Program-made: the position numbers and the translations under genes
Source: Thuidium tamariscinum
Taxonomy: Eukaryota > Streptophyta > Bryopsida > Hypnales > Thuidiaceae
Direction of reading: 5' to 3'
DNA length: 64,000 bases
Assembly (NCBI GenBank): GCA_947034885.2
Contig: OX344749.2
Span: 10,121,501 to 10,185,500 of the forward strand
Notes under the pieces: model-generated
What the model was told of the DNA's origin: nothing
What the model saw: only the letters and a program-made list of their open reading frames with translations
Databases searched by the model: none
In this document: piece after piece, positions 49,054 through 61,951 of the stretch
Layout: each line of letters begins with the position of its first letter
Numbering within the stretch: the stretch's first letter is position 1

Positions 49054-50019
49054 TTAACCCCTCACCACCCAAGGTCCAACCATGCTTAAAAACTGCCTGC
49101 CTTTGCAAGTCTGAAAAGTCAAAATTAGAGTAAGGTATGAAGATCTCAACCGTACAATTTTATAGTGTGCATCTTTTAAATGGTTTGGAACAAATTTGGG
49201 GTCATTTGACCGTATAGATTGAAAGATTATAATGTTTTAGTGTTCAAAAAAGGTGCTGAACTTTTCTTAAAAACACATTTGGAAGTGAAATTGGATTTCT
49301 AAACCAACTCAAATGAAAAAACATTAAACTACAAAGTGATTCAAAATCATAATATAAACACTGAGGTGGAAAAAAATTCATAAAAATCACTCATTATGTT
49401 TGAAAAATGGATTTGAAATGTCAAAAAACAGTGAAAAAAGATAAAAATCACGATTGTGGCTGAAGCTCCTTCTACCAAAATGCTTCTCAGTCACTCAAAA
49501 CGTCTTCGATGGATCTGAAATTTTAGCCACACAGAATAGATTAGTAAGTGAAACTTTTCCAACAAATATTATTGAAAAGAAATCATGTATGAAGAAGTTA
49601 TGAGCCACCAAAGTTGACTGAAATGCAAAAATGTCTAGATTTTGAACTTCGAATTGCTCCCAAACATTCAAAACAACTTGGATAGGCATGAAAATTTTAG
49701 CACAATAACTAGACCTTGAGGGGAACAAATAACAACAAATTTCATCAAAAGAAAAGATTTTATGAAAAAGATACAATCCCCCAAAGTTGCAGCAGTCACA
49801 ATGCAGTGTGCTGCATCCAAATGAACCTATGAACTTTGAATGGCTCTCAAAAACTCAATATGTCTTATATTGATTTGAAATTTATTCTATAAGAACTAGA
49901 TTAGAATGCGCAACTTTTCCAACAAGTTTCAATGAATTTGGACATTGGATGCAAAAGTTACAACACTTTGAGTCTGACTCCATGGACACTTTTGGTCCTC
50001 TTGGGCGGTGAGGGGTTAA
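49054..50019. mobile_element. TIR element bounded by TTAA, with internal ~180-bp tandem repeats
   Basis: Left end TTAACCCCTCACCACCCAA (49054-49072) and right end TTGGGCGGTGAGGGGTTAA (50001-50019) are inverted repeats with one mismatch. Both are bounded by TTAA, which could be a target duplication. Inside are three degenerate units of roughly 180 bp (about 49475-49640, 49655-49800, 49830-49980), sharing GATTTGAAATTTTAG-like, CAACTTTTCCAACAA-like and AAAAGTTATGAGCC-like words. No transposase is present. TTAA duplication suggests piggyBac-like mobility, but the class is not established. Confidence 0.55.
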
Positions 50020-50186
50020 AGGACAGACTGACTGGAAATCATCTATTTTCAAATCTTGGGGTCACTGGTTTAGAATGCACTCATTTTTAGTCGAAGCAAC
50101 TGTAGATTTTTTCCCTTCGCACACGAAGTTGGGAGGATGTATAGTTGCCCTCTATCCGACACAAGAGAATTGCTTGTCACATTCAT

Positions 50187-50310
50187 TAGACACTAAACAT
50201 CTACGGCATTTAAGAAACATGCAATCCTTACAACAAAACAAAACATGGATGACAACATATCTACAGCATTTAAGACACAAGCAATCCTTACAATAAAAGG
50301 TGGATGACAA
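50187..50310. repeat. Two-copy tandem repeat
   Basis: The phrase ACATCTACGGCATTTAAGAA, followed by GCAATCCTTACAA and a GGATGACAA word, recurs about 67 bp later with small changes. Confidence 0.7.
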
Positions 50311-51902
50311 TCAGCGCTTTTTGTGTGGGCACTGTAGGGCTAGATTGCACCATGTCAGAATAATTGTCTTTTTTTGCCAAATAAAAGTAATGTTTCTTTG
50401 TCAAATTTTTTTGAAAATATAGATGAAGTTGCCAAGTTTGGATGAAGAAGTGTATGAATATGATGGAAAAGTGTATTTAGGTCCAAAAGATAGATGAATG
50501 TAGAAATACAATGCTTCACCAAATTTGAACTAATCGCCATCTAGGCCCTTTCTCAAAAAGTAAATAAAAAGGGTTGATGACAACATTGACAACCTTGAGG
50601 CCTTGTTGATTTAGGCAAACAACAATATTAATTTATTGATTAGTGAGACCCCACAACCCCATTGCAGCCAAAGCCTATTTAAGTAGTTATTTTTACGGAT
50701 ATAGTTGTAGATAGGATTTTAAGACTACAATCTATGCCGTAGTCCTTGGAAAGTTCAAATGCTTGAAAAAGAGTGGGTACCAAATTTATTTATTTTTTAA
50801 ATGTAGTCTACTATCAATACGTATAGCTTGTATACTAAGCCTCAAGATTTTGTTTTTGTTTTTGTTTGTACACCAGAAAATGTACTTTTATATTGGGGTT
50901 GATTCTAGAAATTTCTTCACAGCAGCTACAATTGTTATGTTCTTGTATGGGATGATGATCACCTTAGTATAATAACAAGCTTATTTACAATTTTGACGTG
51001 CAATTTGTCAATGTATACAAGCTAATGAATAAATACATCATGTAATTTTGCAATTCCAATCATGTACATGGCCTATTGAAGAAGCTTAACTTTTCGATTG
51101 TGGTCCAACTCTCTATGGCAAGTAGAGTCATTGTTGTCGACCGTTTGTATTATTGTCTAGTTTATAGTTTTTTATTGTGATATGGAGGGAACCGTACAAA
51201 TTATCAAGAAAATCAAGGCATTCCTTAGTAATTTCAAATGATTTGGCTTGAAATGATTGCTATGTTTAGCTATAGAATTGGGGAGTAGGGTTCATTGACT
51301 TTGAGGAGGCCCTTAATGTTCTTATGAGAATGTGAATAATGTGATACATAGCTTCAATTACTTCAAACCTTCAAGTTTTTTTAGGATTCCATCTACTTCA
51401 AATCCATCTTGAAAGTAAAGAAAATTGGTTCGCAAAAAGTGGATGGTTTCTTACACTCAAGTTTGTATAGCACCCAAAGGTAGTAGATTATGGAATAGGA
51501 TTTTTTAAGCTTGGCAAAAACTTTATTAGTCCTAAGATTTTTTGCAACCCGCCATTTAATGGAGATGAAGTGCTCATGCTCCATCTATAGTGGACCATGC
51601 AAGTTATATTCCAAACTTTTGTATTTTTAAGATAGAAAACTACAACACTCGTGACTAATGGTCTACAACAAATTGGAGATATTTGAGCCATTGGCACCAA
51701 GTCATTTCGGAGATGGGAAATCATGTAAAAGAACATTGGAGTGTTGGTTGAGAACGGCAATTTTTCCAAAGAAATAATGAGCTTTGTACCCTTTGACTAG
51801 AGGCATATACTTTCAATTGCAAAGCATTATTAGGGAATATTTAGGGGCTTTACAAGACCACAAGTTTTCTTGAGTCTGTAGATTGTACTGCAGGGACTTT
51901 GT
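50311..51902. other. AT-rich intergenic stretch, no gene identified
   Basis: Only short frames occur, including two overlapping minus-strand frames at 51393-51769 that I could not assign to a family. No splice-linked exons or RNA genes were seen. Confidence 0.45.
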
Positions 51903-51968
51903 GAGGCAGTGACTGCCTCTTTTGAGCTCATTGTCATTGTGACAAACTGTGTCACAATGAGCTCAAAA
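51903..51968. repeat. Two adjacent hairpins
   Basis: GAGGCAGTGACTGCCTC (51903-51919) is a near-perfect palindrome. It abuts a second, longer inverted repeat at 51920-51968, with TTTTGAGCTCATTGT paired to ACAATGAGCTCAAAA. A related but non-palindromic word, CAGTGACTGTCTCTTTTC, recurs at about 52467. Confidence 0.75.
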
Positions 51969-52214
51969 ACTATAAAAATTTAAAAATTTAGCACCTCCCC
52001 CTCAGCCCCTCTCAATTTGATTTAATGATTTAAACATTAAATTTTAAATATTAAACTTTTTAAGCCCCCTCCCCTCCCAATTTGATATAAATATTATATT
52101 TAAAATTTTAAAGTTTTTTTAACTTGTAAATCCCCCTTCTCCCCACCCCTTCTTATAATTCTCAAAGGGTGGGCTTGGAGACAAAGGATATGGGATAAAT
52201 GATACAGTATACAA

Positions 52215-52360
52215 TATTTTTGTATCCATATATCCGTATTCGTATTCCTACCATATCCATATTCAGTACTAGTACTAATATTTTGTATCCGTATCCAATA
52301 CCCGTATCTAATATCCATATTCAGTATCCGTATCTGTATGCGGTATCTATATCAGTATCT
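52215..52360. repeat. Degenerate hexanucleotide microsatellite
   Basis: About 145 bp of varied ATCCGT/ATCCAT/GTATCT units, clearly a decayed six-base tandem repeat. Confidence 0.85.
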
Positions 52361-55300
52361 CACGATTGTTGATTTTTCTTAGAGGGGGGTTGGGATTTTT
52401 TTTTATTCAAATCCAACAACTGCTGATTTTTCTGATGAGGGGGGGTTGGAAAATTAATCAAATAACAGTGACTGTCTCTTTTCATCACATTGTACCAACG
52501 TGCACAATCAGTAGCTGGGTTTAATTAAGATACTACCACATCACAAAATAATTAATTTTTTAAATATTTATTTTGTATCTATTTTGAAGGAAAAAATGTT
52601 GAATCAATTTTAGGTTTCTTAATACTGTTTGAAATTTCTGAGAATAATATTTTCTTAATTTTTGAAATATTCAAATATTTTGCCTTTATGGACTAATTTA
52701 TTGTTTTAAGACAACAGAGGGTATATGGAAGGGATCACCATTGAAATAGCCTTTCTTTGCCTTGAAAACTCCTTTAATGGTGAGGTAAGCTAAATGAGTT
52801 TTTAGAGTTCTTCTTTGATCTAGATGATTCCTTTCCGTCATTAATTCTATACAAATCTCAACAATTCTAAGGGGTGATTGCAAGAAAGACTTGGACTATT
52901 TGTTGCATTTTCAAGAGGACTTAGGATTTTTTTTTGAAGTACTTTATAATTAGAAAACTAATGTTTTTTAGATTTGAAAAATATGATTAATGTATACACC
53001 TCTAAGACGAAGGTTTTCACTAAAGGAAATGGATGGAAATTTTTTCTAAGTAGGAGAACTTGGAAAGTGCCAAATCTCAAGAAAATAGGTACTTTGATTT
53101 AGAAATTAGTTTAAAATAGTATAAATAAGTAAATACAAAAATAAATACTAGACATTTGTAACAACTTTATGGTAATGGTCAATCACCAACAAACCCATGA
53201 AAATAATATTTCATATGTTTCAAAATGCAAGCAAAAAGAATCTCACTTTGTAGACTTCTACACCACATAGAATTAACTTTTTTTTTAAATTCCTTTGATG
53301 AAAAGTTGTATTTCTATAGTAGAAAGCACTCTACAAAATTTGACAATGTAACTTTTCAAAAAAGGTACTCAATAGTACTAGAAACCTCCAAATTGGAAAG
53401 TGTGAAATACGTCTTAGGCCTATTTTTGGATAGTAAATAACTTTTGAAAATTACTTAAAAATTTAGGGAAGTTGTATGATAGTCATCAGTACCTTTTCTA
53501 AAAATCTTAGGTCATTTGGAGTGAAAATACAAAAGTTATGGCCAAGAAATAGATCAGTACATATTGTGTGACGCAAAATAGGACAAGTATTTCTTAGAAT
53601 TGCCCTAACCACAATTGTTAGGCATAGCCCAAGTCCTCTCACTAGAACCCTTAGAGTTGTGTGCTAGGAGTGGGGTGGGTTGGGATGCTAGTTGTTTTTT
53701 ATTCAACATAAAATGATTCCATAGACCCTTTCAAAGACTTATGGGAGCTAGAGAGAAGGAAGGGGTTTACTATCATGCAAAGGGTTCTACTTCTCCTATC
53801 TCTATTCTACCATGTTTAGCGTGACTCCTTAATTTTTGTAGGCCAAACCTTTGAATATTTTTTCAAGTGTTTTGAGAACTAAACTATATATACAACCACT
53901 ACACGAAATAAATCCCTTGCTAGGGACTTGGATTTGACACCCAACTACAACTTTTCCCATCCTTAGGACTTCAAAGCTTTGTCATCCAATATAACTTACT
54001 AATACCACTTTCTAAACACAAGAAGGTTAGTGTAGATGGACAAATCTAAGGATAATCATGACTTGAGATACCATAGTTAGTACAAACCTTTGGGTTAGTA
54101 AACACTTAAGACTCACAAACTAGAGGCTTTTCAAAGCGGCACTGCCATATCATATTGGAAGTTAGTCTAGAACTACTACAAAAGACAACAAAACTCTACT
54201 TATATAACTCTCCACAGGAGTCTCTACTTAAAGTACTTCAACAAGGTTATTAATCAAGGCTAGATCAACAAGGTTTGTTAATAAAACATGACTCAATTCT
54301 CCAAATGACTCAACTAAATTGTTACTTACATGAACAAATTTCAAATATCTCACCCATGAAGTTAAAACTACAAACATCAAGTAACATATACACAAGAAGG
54401 GCTCTCAACCTCAATGGTGTGAAAAATTCAATGAATGGACAACAAAGGCCCTAAAAGTACCATTAAAGGTTTCTTGGACTAAAATGCTAAGAATTCTCAT
54501 GTTTATTGGACTCAATGGTCCTACAAATAAAAGTGCAAATAAAAAAATAGAGGGTCTGAAGGGAAAATGAATGCCCTTTAATACTCACACCAAGAACTCC
54601 ACCCTTTGTTCTCTACCTAAATTTTCTAGGTATTTTATAGAATTATAGTGAACTGATAGCCCAACATATTGCTAGTTGAAAGAAATACATTCAATCCACA
54701 AATATTCCAATTTTAAGTTGTAAGCTAAAATCTTCAATTTTTTACATTGTACATGGCACCCCAATCTTATGCATTGACCCCTAAAGTTTTTAAATCTAGA
54801 AGTCTCTACAACAAACTCTTGAGATTTAGAATAAGCTAGGATGACTCCAATTCTTGTCATCATTTTCTAAAACAATTTTTTTGAAGATAAAAAATCACAT
54901 TAGCATTTTAGAAATATAATTCTCATTTCAATAATTGCCTAGGAGAAAAAGTTATGCCACTCTAAGTTGAAAATGTAGTTTGAGGGGTAGCACTAAAAAA
55001 ATCATAGTAACTTGAAATTTTTTTTAAAAAAAAATCTTTAAAATTATATATTTGTCTACGTGTGAAGCTTTTTAAAATTCTATTTAGACTATTCTACATT
55101 GAAAAAATTATGGAAAATCTCTTTTGTTTATGGAATTATATTATCTTCTAAAAAAATAACTTTTACAACTTATTTTTGAAAAATTATTAGAGTAGGCTAA
55201 GTTTGCTTGCTAGTACAATCTCACTATTAGAAATTTAGGATCATTGAATGTCTTTTAATTACATTTTAGAGCTATTAACAATTTAGTTTTTTGTCCAATA

Positions 55301-55549
55301 TTGAAACTAATTCAACTTAATAATTTTTAATGAGTGAAATTCAATTTATTTTTCTTGAATTTTTTTGTAGACTTTCAACTTGATTTTTCAACATAAAAAA
55401 CTAGAAATTCAAATTTAATTTTGCAAAAAAATTTGTTTAGAAAAAATTGAAATTTGATGAAATTTATTCCTAGAAATCTTCTTTTGGCTTCCAAGTTTCT
55501 TCACAAAGATTCAAAAGTACTCCTAATGACATACCTAAGAAAATTAATA
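52361..55549. other. AT-rich intergenic stretch, no gene identified
   Basis: Repeat-like AT-rich DNA with only short frames. Words resembling the ~180-bp unit of the 49-50 kb element (AAAAGTTATGGCCAAGAAAT) appear near 53535, so related repeat material may be scattered here. Confidence 0.45.
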
Positions 55550-56350
55550 AAGATTCTTGGCACCTTGGTATGATTTTTAGAATCCAACACACCTTTCTAT
55601 GGCACTAAGAGACTTTAACAAACAATCAAAAGTCTCTTAAATGACACCCACAAATAATAAAGGGAGAATCCTTTAGCTCCTAGAAATGACTTTCAAGATT
55701 TGAGGATTCTTTAATTTCACCAAGAGTCTATTAAATGATGTTGGTACCAATGGACTCTACTTTATTTTAGAATCACTTATGCTAAAAAATAGTTGTTTAG
55801 ATATGAGGTTTGAATGAAGCTTTCTTTGGTACCAAGAGTTTATTTAATGACAATCCTAACATAGTAGGAAAAAAAAATTCAAGACGAGTCCTTTAGTACT
55901 AAAAAAATGGCTCCCCTAATTTGAAGAGTCTTATATAGAACCAAGACTCTTATATAAAATCAAAAGTCTACCTAGTGACATATAAAAAAATATAAAGGAG
56001 AGCCCTTAGGCACAAAAGAGGGCTCATTGGATCCAATGATGAGCCTTCTTTGGGTGCAAAGGAAGGCTTCCTCGAATCAAAGAAGCCTTTTTTAGAAGAA
56101 CCTTTATGCACCAAGGAAGGGCTGCTCAAACTAGGAGAGACTTATTGACAAAGTCCTTTGGCACCAAGAAAGGCTCCACGTATTCTAGGAGCCTTCCTTG
56201 GAGAGCCATTTGGCATCAAGAAAGGGCTCTTGGAATTCAGAGAGCCATCCTTTAGAGAGCCCTTTGGTAGCTAAGAAAGGTTCTTGATATTGAAGATTGA
56301 GGAGCTTTGTTTAGGAGAATAATTTGGCACCAAAGAAGGGCTCCTTGGCC
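55550..56350. repeat. Degenerate minisatellite
   Basis: Loose tandem units of roughly 60-100 bp built around CCTTTGGCACCAAGAAAGG and its variants, often with inverted halves (GAGCC and GGCTC). Order is clearest at 55990-56350. The units are too diverged to count exactly. Confidence 0.7.
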
Positions 56351-56500
56351 ATTTTTACATCAAAACCATTTTTACATGAAAAAACATTTTTATATTAAAA
56401 AACCATTTTTATATTAAAAGACCATTTATCTGTTAAAAACCATTTTCATATAAAAAACTATTTTCAAATAAAAAATGATTTGTAAACAAAAAATGATTCT
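56351..56500. repeat. Short AT-rich tandem repeat
   Basis: Repeats of about 20 bp similar to AAAAACCATTTTTATATTA, directly following the minisatellite. Confidence 0.8.
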
Positions 56501-58120
56501 TTTTAATTTCTAAAAGTAAAGGATGTGATTACCTTTAAAGTTAGACATATTCATTAGACTTGTATTTTTAAAGTTATAGTGGACAACAAGATAGGAAATA
56601 GGACTAATGTTTCTTATTCGGTTTCTTAAAATGACCCCAAGAGCTTTTTTTGTATTCTTGAATTCAAAACTTGTATTATTTTGGTATTTGTTTTGTTTTT
56701 GAATTATATTGGCAATCCTTTTGTTAGCCTTTGTTTACTTTTTTTTCCTTCTTTCGTACATGTCATTGCAATATGGCTTCTAATTTATTGCACTTTCATA
56801 ACAATAGAAAGATGAGAAAAAAATTACATGTAAGTTGTATACGGTACCTTCAAATTTAAACACACACACACCCTCTCTCTAATAATTACTAGTATAGTGA
56901 AAATAATCACAATTATTTAATATTGTTTTAAAATATATTAGATTTTATAATCCATTCTACAAGGTAAATATCCCCACAATATAGGACATTATTGCATGTG
57001 TCTGCAAAATCTAAAAGGGAGTGTTGTCCCTTTAAGAAATCTACACTTGTATATACACTTGTAATCATATTTATATTTATATCCCTTCATATTATATATA
57101 GAGAGAGATACACATACCATATTTGTACTTGTACTAATATACATGTGTTTTTTCACAACTCTTGTTTTTTACTAACAATGGTTGTTGTTTTCATTGAATA
57201 AGGTTGGAAACTTAGAATGTCAACAATTTGTATGTACACAATTAAAACATGAAAATGTATGAGAGTTTAGACTTGGTTTGGGGACACCAAGAGATCATAC
57301 TATTAAAATTCATAATTTATTCATATTGTATGCACATAATGCATATTAAGAATGTTAGAATTTCTTTTTGTTACAAATAAGATCTAGTCAAATAATTTAT
57401 ATTCAATAATAATAATGCTTTGTAATAATCACCAACAATTATAGGTTTGCATACATTATTGTGTATCATGATACCATGACACTAGCTTGAGAATACCAAA
57501 AGGTGGCATGTCATGCGTACTAGTCATTTTTGTAATTATATTGCGAATTTGTGACCCCTTATTATGACCCACTTTGCTCTTGCCATAGTAGTTATTTATA
57601 CTATGGAACTAATATATCTGGGAGACCTAGATTATAATGTGCAAATTTTTTCACATTCTACTATCTTCTCAAAGATACTAGCCAACCCTATTCTATAAAA
57701 TCACCACCCATCTTTGCTTAAAAAACAAAAGAAAAGGTACATAAATTTAAATACAAAGACAAACATGATGTATATGGATACAAATACAAATACAAATAAA
57801 ATACAAGTGTGAATATGAGTGCACATTTGTATCTCTTTATTGTATGTCGAAATAAAGATTCCATAATTTCAAATATTGGAACTTTGGAAGTCAAGATATT
57901 TAAAAAATTCAAGATATGAAACAACATGTGTAATTGTGCATAAATATGAATAAAAAAGAATTTCACACTATAATGGCTTAAAAATGAACAAAATTATTAC
58001 ACAATTATGAAATGGTATTTACTACATATCTACATATTAATACAAAGTGTTACACTTGCAAACAAATTGTAGAATGATCTTAACCTATATGTATAAATAG
58101 TTGTTTTAAAAGTACTATAC
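56501..58120. other. AT-rich intergenic DNA downstream of the P450 gene
   Basis: Low-GC sequence with short microsatellite patches (CA and CT runs near 56865-56880). It should include the P450 3' UTR next to 58120. No other gene was recognised. Confidence 0.5.
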
Positions 58121-60941
58121 TTAATGAACAAATAAGCGAGCCTTTGGAATTGCAGTCAAAGGGCGTGCTAAAACATGTGCAATTCCTTCAGCTTCTGACA
58201 TATCTAAATCCCTGGGGTGCAAACCATTAGGAAGAGACCAATCAAAAGATTGCAAAAAAGTTGCAACCATAATATGAACCAATGTTGAAGCTAGCATGAT
58301 GCCTGGACATTGTCTCCGCCCTGTTCCAAATGGTAGATATTCAAAATTTCTACCTTCAAACATCACATTAGCGTGGGGCATTCCTTCCAAAAATCTTTCA
58401 GGCTTGAAAGTGATAGGATCCTCCCACACCCTTGGATCTTGAGCAATTGCTGCAACATTTACAAAAACTAATGTTTTGCTTGGTATGTCGTACCCCAAAA
58501 CCTTGCAAGGTTTGTCATTCAAATGAGGAAGTAACATTGGGGCTATTGGATGAAGACGTAAACTTTCTTTGACAACAACTTGTAAATACTTGAGGTTGGG
58601 AATATCCACATCTTCTACTCTTCGAGACTTGCCTACAATAGTGTCAAGCTCTACTTGTACTTTCTTCATCACAGTGGGATTGCGAAGGCATTCCGAAATT
58701 GTCCATTCTATTGTATCTGTAGTTGTATTCATACCTCCTATAAATGCATCCTGTTAATCAAAACAAAAAGAAAAATCAATGGTGCATTATTTGAACCTAT
58801 TCACAAGATGAACTTAATGACTTAAAATCAACAACATAGTTTTAAGAAAAACTTGGACAAGAAAATAGAAACTTTAATGTGCAAATTTCATCATATTATT
58901 TTCTTACAAATAGATCATCAACTTCAACATGAAATACCTTCAAGTGGTCCTGTGTGTGACTATTTGCTACTTTCTAACTTCAAAATTTAAACGTTGAAGT
59001 GTTTGAGTTTAAAAAAATGGAATGTATAAGATCTTAGAGTAACTTCTACTAAATGAAATGGAAAAGTTCTCTTACCCATAGTGTACTATTGATGTTGTCA
59101 TCGGTGATGTCAAACTGCAATGTTTCATCCTCCATCTCCTCTAAAAGGACATCTACCATATCTTTGACAAAATTGGAACCACTTTTCCGTTGCACAACAT
59201 GCTCTGATATGATTGGGGACATGAAAGCATCCATTTTCTCTCTCAACTCTTGCATTTGCCTTTCAATCCCAAAGACATCCATCCACTTGAATGGGGAGAT
59301 GAAGTCTCCTGGATTTATAATTTGACTATACTTCACATTGTCTATTAAAATCTTTCTAAAACTTGTCACTTGCTCAAGTTCTTGTTCATTGTGTTTCTTT
59401 CCAAAAGCCACTTCTGAGAAACGTCTTTTGAGAATCACGCGCGACATGATGTTAATTATGGCCACTTCAATATAGCTCCTTACGGGCACCACTGTGATAC
59501 CATCATGAGGAATCTCATGCATGACACGAGCAATTTCTTCTGTCCGGACATCCCTTGCTAGTTGAAGTTGTTTGTTGGTGCTAAGTTGAATGTGTAGTAT
59601 CTTCTTCAAATGTAGCCTTATTGGTGAGTTTGATGCCATGACTATATCTAATATCAAACATGGTAACAATTGCTTAGAAAAAAGAGTTTCAAACTACAAG
59701 AACTAAAGTGAAAAGGACTAAAATAAATCAATTGGCTTTCAATTCAATTTAAAAATGAAGGACTTCCAAAGGCCTAGAGCTCTAGAAATTGTAAGAATAC
59801 TTTAGATTCAAGATGTCCATTTGATATATAAATGGCATTGAAATGTACACCCACTGTTAGCACCATCCAAAATTGGAACACCTTCATTTGGATTAAAAAG
59901 TGTAACAAAAAACTAAATATTGAGTACTCAAGATGTACACTTAAAAACATGAAAGTCTATGAGAGCCTACTCTTGGTTTCTTGGTGGACCTAGAGACATT
60001 ATCTTGGAAATTCATGACATTCACACATTGTCCATTGATAATGCACACTAAAGTGTCTTAGTAATCTTTTTTAGTTGCCAATGAGATCTAAAAAAAATAT
60101 TTCATGTTTAGAAATACTAACTACATTCAATTGTCATTAGTATTGATCATACTAGGTGTGTATACTTTAGTTTTCGCAACTCTACCATTCCACAACTAAC
60201 CATTTTGAGCACTGTAGATACTCAAGCTTCTATCTCTTCCATATCTAAAGAGAGAATGCAAGAATCAAAAACACCATCTCCACAACCTCAACCAAACTCA
60301 ATTTGTACATGTAAAAATCACTCATTGAGTAAGGAGAGATATATAGTTTAATTTCCAAAACTTTGGATTGATGTAGCATTATATATATACATATAATGTG
60401 TGTGTATATTTAAAAAATTTCTTCTTCTTCTTTAAGCTTACTCATTGAAGTTATATCTATGCACATGAAAATGGAGCCTTGTTGCATAAAATGAGATCCC
60501 TCAGACCCTCACCCCTACCATGGCTTGTATGTTATTTCTCATAACGAAGTTATACTTTCACGTTACATTCATCATCTTCAGAGGAAGAGGAGGCAACTCA
60601 GTACCTCCAGGAAGAACCACATTTGAAAAAGAAGTTTCGATCCGGTTTGCGAAATTGGAGCCTTGAGTCTTGAGAATCTCCTCTGCTGCGGCAGGGGAGG
60701 TCGCCACCACAGCTAGCCTTGGCCCCAACCATATGGACATCAGAGGCCCATAAGTCTCGGCCAGTTTGGCAAAATTCCGCTGAGGAAATTTGCCCAACAA
60801 GTGCAGGGAGCCGATGACGGGGAGACCCCGAGGGCCTGGAGGCAAATTCTTGTATTTCCTGCTAGTGAGCAACTTGGCAAGCAGAAGAATGCCAAGCACC
60901 ACTGCACTCACAACCTGCACAGACAACAGCACCACATTCAC
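58121..60941 (-). CDS. Cytochrome P450 monooxygenase, A-type (CYP71 clan), three exons
   Basis: Haem-thiolate monooxygenase, probably anchored in the ER membrane and fed electrons by P450 reductase; substrate unknown. Exons on the minus strand: 60605-60941, 59076-59647 and 58121-58750. Phases match and give 512 aa, normal for a plant P450. Features in order: N-terminal hydrophobic anchor (VVLGILLLAKLL), proline hinge (LPPGPRGLPVIGSLH), I-helix IGGMNTTTDT, KESLR (ExxR), FKPERF, and haem-binding FGTGRRQCPG with its cysteine ligand. The second intron sits just before the I-helix in phase 0, as in A-type P450s; the first (phase 1) is extra. Two oddities are seen: the I-helix acid is Asn, and the C-helix WxxxR region reads SPIRLHLKKI, without W or R at those places. 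No stops or frame breaks occur. Confidence 0.92.
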
Positions 60942-61560
60942 TCACACGGTTGCACACAGAAAACGAAGTCATTTTGAACAAACATTTGGAGAAGTCCTTC
61001 GACCACTGATACCCACACAGCACATTCGAATGGTTGCGCGTAGAGTGCAGCTCGATCTATCTAGCTAGTTTGAGCGCATTTTTGAGATTCATTCCCGGAT
61101 TCATTCAACATCTGCTTGTGCAATCTGTGGAGCAGCTAGAGTAACTTCTGAGTTGAGCAAACATTTTGTCTGAAACTAATTACACGGACATCGACAGTCA
61201 CATCCATTTGCAAGGTTGCACACTAACACTAAATCATGGGTTGCGCACAGCGGGAAGTTTCTTAATTTGAGGAAACGTTCTGAGACTCATTCAACTGCTA
61301 TCCGGCCAAGCATTCCTATGGTTGCGCAGAGTGTAGATCTATCTAGTTTGAGCATATTTTTGAGATCCATGTAACCGATTTCAGAGAAGAGAAGCGTCAA
61401 TTACACTCCAAGCTCCCGAAGGCACCATCGTGATTGTCACCGTGGCCGCGAAGATTGTCGGGGTTGCACAATTAATTGGGATAACGATGCTTCAGCGAGC
61501 AAGTTGGATGTCCCGGACTGAGTACAAACTCAGAATGTCCCGCAGTCACAGTACAGAGCA
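60942..61560 (-). promoter_or_regulatory. P450 upstream region with an internal duplication
   Basis: Sequence upstream of the P450 start contains two related blocks, about 60985-61092 and 61300-61372. Both carry ATGGTTGCGC, GATCTATCTAG, AGTTTGAGC and TTTTTGAGAT words in the same order. It may hold the promoter, but no definite TATA box or start could be fixed. Confidence 0.5.
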
Positions 61561-61951
61561 ACTTCAGTCTAAACTACGTACGTAGCTCCAAGGTGTCCAC
61601 GATGTTGCTCGAAGAATGTGGGAGACACTGAGACAATCTACGAGTAATGGCGCTGCACTGACTCCAATAGCAACATATAACATCGCAAGGGTGCACGAAT
61701 TCCCGAGAAATGCTGACACTTCACGTGAAAAACATGTCAGAGTCCACAAAGGGATCTTTTTTTCTTTTTCTTTTTCTTTTTCTCCTTCTCTTCTCTTTTT
61801 CTTTTTTTTAGTAACAAAGGACAGGTTGTGATTTTGTGAAATTTGCAAAGGAGCAATCCCCTGGCCTGTACGTACCGGAGTATCAGACGTGTAACGTCTC
61901 AGCGGCTCAAACGTCCTTTAGAAGAACACTTGGATTATTCAGAACGACGTA
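61561..61951. other. Non-coding stretch with pyrimidine tract and dispersed-repeat copy 1
   Basis: A T/C-rich run (61757-61811) is followed by AAAGGACAGGTTGTGATTTT, AGCAATCCCCTG and CGGAGTAT words. The same series recurs at 62640-62765. No gene seen. Confidence 0.6.

Noticed and set aside
51393-51769. Two overlapping minus-strand frames suspected as hAT or retroelement remnants
   Set aside because: I could not match any conserved residue pattern of these families with confidence.
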